The notes beneath the pieces were generated by a model. The model made no database searches and was not told the DNA's origin. It saw only the letters and a list, made by a program, of their open reading frames with translations. 15,215 nucleotides of DNA from Verrucomicrobiota bacterium (GTDB lineage Bacteria > Verrucomicrobiota > Kiritimatiellia > CAIQIC01 > Lenti-01). The position numbers were made by a program, and so were the translations under genes. Every line of letters starts with the position of its first letter. Within the stretch, counting starts at the first letter, position 1. Location: assembly GCA_022709625.1 (NCBI GenBank), contig JAKLIL010000006.1:1-15215 (forward strand), written 5' to 3'. Positions 7,185 through 12,319 of the stretch are shown in pieces.

Positions 7185-8689
7185 GGATGCGCATCTCCTG
7201 CGTTTGTTTCGCGGTAAACGGCCACCCATGGCGTCGTTTCCGTGCCCGCGTAATCCCGGTCGGTGGCCGCCGGCGTGTCGCGCCACGCGGCCGCGGCGAC
7301 GTCCCGGATCAAGGCTTCGGCGAGCCGCCGCGTCGCGTGGCACCGGAATTGCCCGGCGAGGTTGGCGGAGCCGGTCGGTCCCGACGAAACCGCGGGCGGG
7401 CATACATCCGGGCAACCGTGCGTGCATTGGAAGCGGCAAAGGCAGGTCTCGCACCCGGCGGGGATGGCCGCGCATCGGTCGGCCAGCGCCGCCAGGCCCG
7501 CGGGGTCCAGTTCGAAACGTCCGGTGGCCGAGGCGAGCCCCCCCATGCGTACGCCCCGCCGCGCGATGCCTGCGGCGCGCGACTCCAGAAAACAGCCCGT
7601 GGCCAGATTGCCGGGAACCAAGTTCAGCACCTGGCGCAGGACGTTGCAATGCCGGCCCTGGAACCTGCCGAGCTGCGCCAAGGAAGTGGCCACGGGGATG
7701 CCGCGGGCGGCGGCCGCACGACGCGCCGCCATGAACCCGGCGACGAACGGCGCGGCGTCTTGGCTGCCTAGGGCGGCCGCGCTGGCGGGATTCCGGTACA
7801 CGGGCTCGAGCCGGATTTCCGCGGGAGCATGTCGTTCGCTGAAATAGAGGGCGATTTCCATCTGCCGGGCAATGGACTCGGACGTGACGGTGGCGCGGAG
7901 ATGGAATCGTTTCCCGGCTTGGCTCAGGATGGCCGCGGTGCGTTCGACCCGGGCCGCCGTCGGCGCGCCGTTTCTGGCCGGACGCTGCCGGTTCTGCAGT
8001 TCGGGAGGGCCGTCGCAGGACAACCCAACGAGATCGAAACGGTCGGCCAGCCACCGCGCCCGGTCTGCCGGCATGGCGCCGTTGGTGGCGACGTAGGTTT
8101 TCAAGGCGACGCCGTAGTTGCGTGCTTCGATTTTCAGGATTTCGAGGATGCGATCGACGCGGCGGGGATCCAGGGAAGGTTCCCCACCGCCGTGGAATGC
8201 CGCCGTGAATGGAATTCCGCGTTGCGCGCAGGCGGACGCCACCATGGCGCCCGCCGCCTGAACCGCGTCGTCGCCGATGGATGGGCCGGATCCGGCATCC
8301 GGAACGGAATGGCAATAGCGGCAGGCCAGATTGCAGGCATTGTTCAGAAACAACGTCAGGCATTCGGGCGAGAATCCCACTTCCGCCCGGTGGTTGGCCT
8401 CGGCCTGCGCCTGGCCCGCCGCGGCAACCAACCGCGCCGCCGCGCGTTCGGGCAGGGTGGGCTTGATTGCGGCGGATGCCGCGCGCTGGGCTTGTCCCGC
8501 GGTGGCGCCCAGACGGATCTGGCGCCGTGCGCTTGCCGCGTAGCGTTGCGGCAGGACGCAGGCCAGGCGGGGGGCGTAAAAGACGGCGTATTCGTCGGAC
8601 TCCCAAACGAACACCGGGGTCCGGCTGTCGGCCACCGGCTGGAATTGCGGCCGGACGGTGGCGGCGGAACGCGAATCAACGGCCACCAT
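7181..8689 (-). CDS. Radical SAM/SPASM peptide maturase (second of three related)
   Basis: This encodes 502 residues. I chose the ATG at 8689, which overlaps the upstream gene by 14 bp; a longer frame to 8932 would run through that gene and adds arginine-rich, low-quality sequence. Residues 26-40 (VFVWESDEYAVFYAP) correspond to the N-terminal segment of this maturase type. The radical SAM motif CNLACRYC is at Cys119, 123 and 126, and HGGGEP at 166-171. SPASM cysteines include 348, 366, 413, 416, 418, 422, 426, 430 and 450, with CETCLCRFQCTHGC at 413-426. IRLEPVYRN (292-300) and APFVAGFMAARRAAAARG (313-330) match the sister gene at 9893-11344 closely. The helical Ala/Gln-rich region at 60-105 is specific to this copy. 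It should install one or more radical-derived bonds in the operon's peptide substrate. Confidence 0.88.
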   Translation of the reverse strand: MVAVDSRSAATVRPQFQPVADSRTPVFVWESDEYAVFYAPRLACVLPQRYAASARRQIRLGATAGQAQRAASAAIKPTLPERAAARLVAAAGQAQAEANHRAEVGFSPECLTLFLNNACNLACRYCHSVPDAGSGPSIGDDAVQAAGAMVASACAQRGIPFTAAFHGGGEPSLDPRRVDRILEILKIEARNYGVALKTYVATNGAMPADRARWLADRFDLVGLSCDGPPELQNRQRPARNGAPTAARVERTAAILSQAGKRFHLRATVTSESIARQMEIALYFSERHAPAEIRLEPVYRNPASAAALGSQDAAPFVAGFMAARRAAAARGIPVATSLAQLGRFQGRHCNVLRQVLNLVPGNLATGCFLESRAAGIARRGVRMGGLASATGRFELDPAGLAALADRCAAIPAGCETCLCRFQCTHGCPDVCPPAVSSGPTGSANLAGQFRCHATRRLAEALIRDVAAAAWRDTPAATDRDYAGTETTPWVAVYRETNAGDAHP

Positions 8690-9896
8690 GGTCTGCTCCC
8701 ATGGATTCGAAAGAAATCCATTGGCCGGGCTGGCCGGGAGCCAACGGCAATTGGCGCCGCAACCGGACCGCGCGCCGGCCGTTGCCAAGTCCATCCGGCT
8801 GCGCCAGCGCCTCCGGATGGATCCAGGTGATGCGTTCGGCGCCGTAAAGACAGGCGCATTCCGCCTGGCCGCCATCCAGAAGCCGTTCGTACGGCTGCAA
8901 GGTGAAGGGCGCCAGCAAACGCCGGCGTCCACGCATCTGGCGGGCTTTGTTCCGAAGCGAGCAGTCGTTCACGGCCAAGGACAGCCCGTCGCGGACCACG
9001 CGCGCCAATACTTGCCGGATCAGTTCTGCGCTGCCGGGATGGACGGCGCAGCCATGGCCGTCGGGCATGGTACAGCTCGTCCGGGCGCCGGCCATGCCGC
9101 CCGAATGGGTGCAAGGCTCGTAGACCAGTTCGTGGAGATTCAAGTACTTGACGCCGGCCGCGGCCCAGTCGCCAAGGCTCTCCAGAAGCAGATGCGCCTG
9201 TTCCGGAATCGCCGGGATTTCCACGGCCACGGCCGGCAGGCGGGCAACCGCCTCGCGCAACGTCCGGTTGGCCTGCGGGTGGCGATATCCCGTCGCCGCC
9301 AGATTGAACCGCAGTTCATCCAGTCCGGTTTCGGCCAGTTGGGCGAGCAACTCCGCCGAAAGCGTCAATCCGTTGGTGTAGGCCCATAGGTACATGCGCG
9401 GGAATCTGCGCCGCAGCGCGCCCAGCCACGCCAGTACGGATGCGGGCTCGAGAAAAGGTTCGCCGCCTGAAAAACTCGCGCCGGAAACGCCTGCCTGCGC
9501 ATAGCGGGCGCATAAGACGTCGAGATCGCTGCCCAAGGCCGAGTACATCGGGGGGAGGGCGAAATCCCGGGGCCGCAGGCAAAAGGCACAGTCGAGATTG
9601 CATCGCGTCGTGACGAACATGCAGTCCCATTGGCCGGCTTTACAGGCGGCGCAACCGGGGGAGAGCGGCCCGATGCGGACGGTTTCGCCGTCGTCCTCCA
9701 CGGTCGCGGACGGCACGGCTTTGCGGATCGAGTCGACCTGTTTTGCCCAAGCGGCGGCGGTGGCTGCGCGCGCGGCGGCGTTCGCCTGAAACGCTTGGAC
9801 TTCGGCCCAGATGCGCTTCAATTCCGGCGGCATGGGATTTCCGGCCGCATGGGCCGAATCCACGGCGGCGGCAGGACCGTCGGCCGGAGCATTCAA
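8676..9896 (-). CDS. Radical SAM protein without SPASM domain, COG2108-like cysteines
   Basis: I place the start at TTG 9896, which overlaps the previous stop as TTGA and has GAGG nine bases upstream, giving 406 residues. ATG 9833 (385 residues, starting MPPELKRIW) is a real alternative that drops an Ala/Pro-rich segment. In TTG numbering the radical SAM motif CNLDCAFC is at Cys99, 103 and 106, and SGGEP at 143-147. Just before it lies LSPGCAACKAGQWDC with Cys82, 85 and 92, an arrangement like COG2108 (pyruvate formate-lyase-activating-enzyme-related) proteins, whose leading cysteines may bind a second cluster or metal. The C-terminal half has scattered cysteines (in YEPC, TSC, HGC, NDC and CAC) but no SPASM pattern. 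It therefore differs in type from its three SPASM neighbours and may do a separate chemical step. Function otherwise unknown. Confidence 0.82.
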   Translation of the reverse strand: MNAPADGPAAAVDSAHAAGNPMPPELKRIWAEVQAFQANAAARAATAAAWAKQVDSIRKAVPSATVEDDGETVRIGPLSPGCAACKAGQWDCMFVTTRCNLDCAFCLRPRDFALPPMYSALGSDLDVLCARYAQAGVSGASFSGGEPFLEPASVLAWLGALRRRFPRMYLWAYTNGLTLSAELLAQLAETGLDELRFNLAATGYRHPQANRTLREAVARLPAVAVEIPAIPEQAHLLLESLGDWAAAGVKYLNLHELVYEPCTHSGGMAGARTSCTMPDGHGCAVHPGSAELIRQVLARVVRDGLSLAVNDCSLRNKARQMRGRRRLLAPFTLQPYERLLDGGQAECACLYGAERITWIHPEALAQPDGLGNGRRAVRLRRQLPLAPGQPGQWISFESMGADHGGR

Positions 9897-11344
9897 GGCG
9901 CCGATCCTCGTGGGGGGTGCGGATGCGGCGGGAGCGCCGGGTCGGGTTGCGCACATTCCTCGCATGGGCAACTGGCATCGGACCGTGTGTTCGCCGCGGC
10001 AGCCGGGGGCGGCTGCAGGGGGTTGTCCCCCTCCAGGGCGGCGCGGAGCATGTCGTGGACCAGCGCCCGGGTGATCTGGCAGCGTCCGGGCGTTTCACTC
10101 CCCTCTAGAGGTTCGTCCATCGTCTTGGCCGCGCAGTCGCCGGCGCAGGCGAACACGCAGAAACAATGGGCGCACGCTTCGCGGCGCTGCCGGGCTCCCG
10201 CACGAATGGCGGCCACGCGGGTTTCGTCCACGCAGATGCCGGAGCCGTCGGCGGGAACGTGGCCATAGAAAAACGGATCGCGGAGCGGGTCGCCGGGATG
10301 CAGGACTTCGTAGCAGCACGTGAGATTGCCTTCCGGCGTCACGCCGAAGGTCGGCGCCGGGTAGGCGCAGAACGAAGAGAACACGCCCGTGATCCGGGCA
10401 CCCGAATAGGTCAAGAGCCGACCGTGTTGCCGGGCAACGGCGCTGGCCTGGCGGAAGCCCGCCACGAACTGGGCGGGATCCGGCACGCCCAGCGCGGAAG
10501 CGGTGGCCCGGCCCCGCGCATAGAGCGGCTCGGCGCGGATGGCCGGGGTCCGGGTATGCCGGCAGATGAAATCCACGCTCTCCGCCAGCCGGGGAAGCGA
10601 TTGGGCCGTGACGGTCATGCGCACGGAATACGGCACGCGGTTGGCCTCGAAAGCCTGGACGGTGCGGAGCGTTCGTTCCAGCGAAGGCTGGCCGGCGGCG
10701 GTGGCCCGGCAGAGATCGTGGACTTCGGGCGAACCGTCGATGGAAACGGTGGCGTTGTCGATGTGCTTGGCAAGGTATTCGGCCTGGGCGTCGGCATAAA
10801 ATCCGTTGGTGCCGATCGACAGCACCGGCTTGACGCCCGCCTCGCCGCATGCTTGTTCGATGAAAGCGATGCATTGCTGGAAATAGGGCCAACACGCGCC
10901 AGGATCGCCGCCGTGGAAACTCAGCCGCAGATCGCGCTTTTGCCGGCGGGCGTTGTCCAGCGTAAAGCGGACCGCGCGTTCGAAGATCGGCCAGGGCATG
11001 TCGGCGCCTTCGCCGCCGTGGCAGTAACAGTAGGAGCAGCGCAGCGTGCACTTGTGGGTCAGGAAGATGGTGGCGCTGGCGGGTTCGAAGGTCTGCGGCC
11101 ATTGTGGATCGAGCAGATGCCGTGCGTTCGGAGGCGTCTGGATGAATTTCTCGATGCCGGCCGCCTCCATGCCCAGGGCGTTGGCGGAGTCGGCATCGCC
11201 CTGCAAAGCCCGCTCGAAACGCTGCACGAAAGCCGCGTTGACTTCCATGGCGATGCCCTGCAACGGGGCATAGAGCAGGGGCCGGCTCCCGTCGCGCGAA
11301 ACCAGGAAGACGTTCTTGTTAAGCGTCCGCCAACAGGTGTCCAT
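9893..11344 (-). CDS. Radical SAM/SPASM peptide maturase (first of three related)
   Basis: This encodes 483 residues and is the first enzyme after the cysteine-rich protein, 193 bp downstream of its stop. The N-terminal segment PLLYAPLQGIAMEVN (22-36) is typical of SPASM peptide maturases and precedes the barrel. The radical SAM motif CTLRCSYC is at Cys99, 103 and 106, with another cysteine at 108. The usual GGEP appears as GGDP (145-148), an Asp-for-Glu change in the SAM-binding strand. SPASM cysteines are 326, 343, 344, 391, 394, 396, 400, 404 and 422; 391-404 reads CAHCFCVFACAGDC. After residue 440 comes a Pro/Ala-rich tail with CPCEEC (459-464), which echoes the CxC pattern of the upstream protein and might bind metal. 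No clear Shine-Dalgarno precedes the ATG. The likely role is peptide modification using SAM and auxiliary clusters. Confidence 0.88.
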   Translation of the reverse strand: MDTCWRTLNKNVFLVSRDGSRPLLYAPLQGIAMEVNAAFVQRFERALQGDADSANALGMEAAGIEKFIQTPPNARHLLDPQWPQTFEPASATIFLTHKCTLRCSYCYCHGGEGADMPWPIFERAVRFTLDNARRQKRDLRLSFHGGDPGACWPYFQQCIAFIEQACGEAGVKPVLSIGTNGFYADAQAEYLAKHIDNATVSIDGSPEVHDLCRATAAGQPSLERTLRTVQAFEANRVPYSVRMTVTAQSLPRLAESVDFICRHTRTPAIRAEPLYARGRATASALGVPDPAQFVAGFRQASAVARQHGRLLTYSGARITGVFSSFCAYPAPTFGVTPEGNLTCCYEVLHPGDPLRDPFFYGHVPADGSGICVDETRVAAIRAGARQRREACAHCFCVFACAGDCAAKTMDEPLEGSETPGRCQITRALVHDMLRAALEGDNPLQPPPAAAANTRSDASCPCEECAQPDPALPPHPHPPRGSAP

Positions 11345-11537
11345 GCGCCGTTTCGCTAACCGTTCGTCCCCGGCGGAATTTCAACCCGCCAATGGCCGGG
11401 AAGGCCGAACAACGTTCCCAACTCCGGTCTCCCCCGCCGCCGCGACCCGTTCTTTGGGATAATGCATGGTCACAGCCCCCTTGGGCTCCGATCCATTTCG
11501 GGATCGTGTCGGGAGGAGAGCGGGATGGCGGCCCGAT

Positions 11538-12056
11538 TCAGCAGGGATACCAATAGTGGCTGCGGCCCTGGCTGTTGCAGGTGCAGGGAGAGGGGGTAGA
11601 GGGCTTGTCTTTGTTGCACGAGCAGGACGCCGGCACCGTGACGCAATTGCACGTGCAGATCCAGCCGTCGGGAATCGTGCTGCCGCAGGGGAGGGTCCGG
11701 GTCTGGCCGGTAGGCGTAACGACGTTGATGCCGGTTTCCCCGTCGTCCACGCTGCCTTCTTCGCCAGGCAATTCGTTGCAGATGGTTTCCACTTCGTCGC
11801 ACGTGCAGCCGCCAACGGCCTCGCAGGGGCAGACCGTATGGCACGCGCAGCCCATATCGCAGGGATCGTCTTTCTTGTCGTCGTCGTCGTCGTCGTCGCC
11901 ACAGCCGCCCAAGACGTTCATCATGGCGCCCGCGCCCACGACCGCAATTGTGCCCTTGACGAAGGTGCGTCGATCCAAATCCGGACCGCTCGTGCCCGGC
12001 AACTGGGCTACGCGGAATACCTTCGGATCCTCGCCGTCTTTGTTTTTTTCCTCCAT
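11538..12056 (-). CDS. Cysteine-rich Tat lipoprotein, candidate precursor of the radical SAM cluster
   Basis: This encodes 172 residues. The ATG at 12056 is chosen because AAGGAG lies six bases upstream; a longer frame from 12137 has no support. Residues 26-35 (DLDRRTFVKG) fit the Tat motif, residues 36-51 are hydrophobic, and LGGC (49-52) is a lipobox, so export by Tat and lipidation at Cys52 are predicted. Seven Asp follow (54-60), then 17 cysteines. The first group is at 66-93 (CDMGCACHTVCPC, then CTC), the second at 124-172 (CTCNC, CSC, CTC), ending SHYWYPC; a Thr/Gly-rich stretch separates them. It opens an operon with six radical SAM enzymes and two PqqD-like domains, so I infer it is their ribosomal substrate. 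It could instead bind a metal or iron-sulfur cluster on its own. It matches no named peptide family I recall. Confidence 0.82.
   Translation of the reverse strand: MEEKNKDGEDPKVFRVAQLPGTSGPDLDRRTFVKGTIAVVGAGAMMNVLGGCGDDDDDDDKKDDPCDMGCACHTVCPCEAVGGCTCDEVETICNELPGEEGSVDDGETGINVVTPTGQTRTLPCGSTIPDGWICTCNCVTVPASCSCNKDKPSTPSPCTCNSQGRSHYWYPC
11877..11897 (-). repeat. (GTC)7 microsatellite encoding the Asp tract
   Basis: Seven consecutive GTC triplets on the plus strand read as (GAC)7 in the gene and encode Asp54-60, directly after the lipobox cysteine. Triplet slippage would change linker length without breaking the frame, so this may be a tunable spacer between the lipid anchor and the cysteine-rich part. 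Confidence 0.85.
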
Positions 12057-12062
12057 CGCCGT

Positions 12063-12068
12063 CTCCTT
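12063..12068 (-). promoter_or_regulatory. Shine-Dalgarno site of the cysteine-rich protein gene
   Basis: AAGGAG sits six bases before the ATG at 12056. It is the best ribosome-binding site in the window and decides the start against the longer frame from 12137. Several maturase genes have weak sites and seem to depend on stop/start coupling, so the first gene may be made in excess over the enzymes, as expected for a substrate. Confidence 0.8.
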
Positions 12069-12172
12069 AGCGTAGCCTGTTGTGTTTGACCCAACGACCG
12101 GAACCAATGCCGTGTTCGCTACCTTCGGACACTGCATAGCTCGAGAGTCTAGATGGTCGTCTTGAACATGCG

Positions 12173-12197
12173 CAACTTAAAAAGTTGAAAAAAGTTG
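12173..12197. repeat. AT-rich inverted repeat with a third half-site
   Basis: CAACTT-AAA-AAGTTG forms a perfect six-base inverted repeat at 12173-12187, and AAAAAAGTTG follows directly at 12188-12197, giving two AAGTTG half-sites ten bases apart. The position just upstream of a weak promoter match suggests an operator or curved upstream DNA. A terminator is less likely because the stem has little GC. Confidence 0.5.
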
Positions 12198-12319
12198 TAT
12201 TTGGCCGCATTGCGCGCGCGCCCATAGCATGTGGACGGTCTCCGGGCGCATCCTTCGTCAATCTGTCCGGTCGTCTTCTGGCGTGGGGCGTGATGCATAA
12301 CAAATTGTATGCCTGTGAG

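Larger units (their letters stand above)
12057..12319 (-). promoter_or_regulatory. Intergenic control region upstream of the cysteine-rich protein operon
   Basis: This 263-bp stretch lies between the transporter stop and the first cluster gene and is the only sizeable gap ahead of the cluster. It holds an AT-rich inverted repeat (12173-12187) with an adjacent third half-site, a near-palindrome around ACAAATTGT (12294-12312), and a GCGCCC/GGGCGC pair (12218-12223 and 12244-12249) with a 20-base loop. A poor promoter match, TTGCGC (12170-12175) and TAGACT (12146-12151) with an 18-base spacer, points toward the cluster. No classical hairpin plus T-run terminator for the transporter gene is evident. 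That a promoter lies here is likely from position; its exact site is not resolved. Confidence 0.5.

Noticed and set aside
7185..8606. Upstream extension of the maturase frame that starts at 7184
   Set aside because: It runs through the preceding maturase gene, is Arg/Pro-rich, and the ATG at 7184 forms an ATGA overlap typical of this operon.
7181..11344. Anaerobic sulfatase maturases
   Set aside because: SPASM similarity exists, but no sulfatase gene is in the window and three related copies follow a cysteine-rich protein, which favours a peptide substrate.
12218..12249. Rho-independent terminator for the transporter gene
   Set aside because: The GCGCCC/GGGCGC stem has a 20-base loop and the nearest T-run lies about 20 bases further on, so it does not fit a standard terminator.
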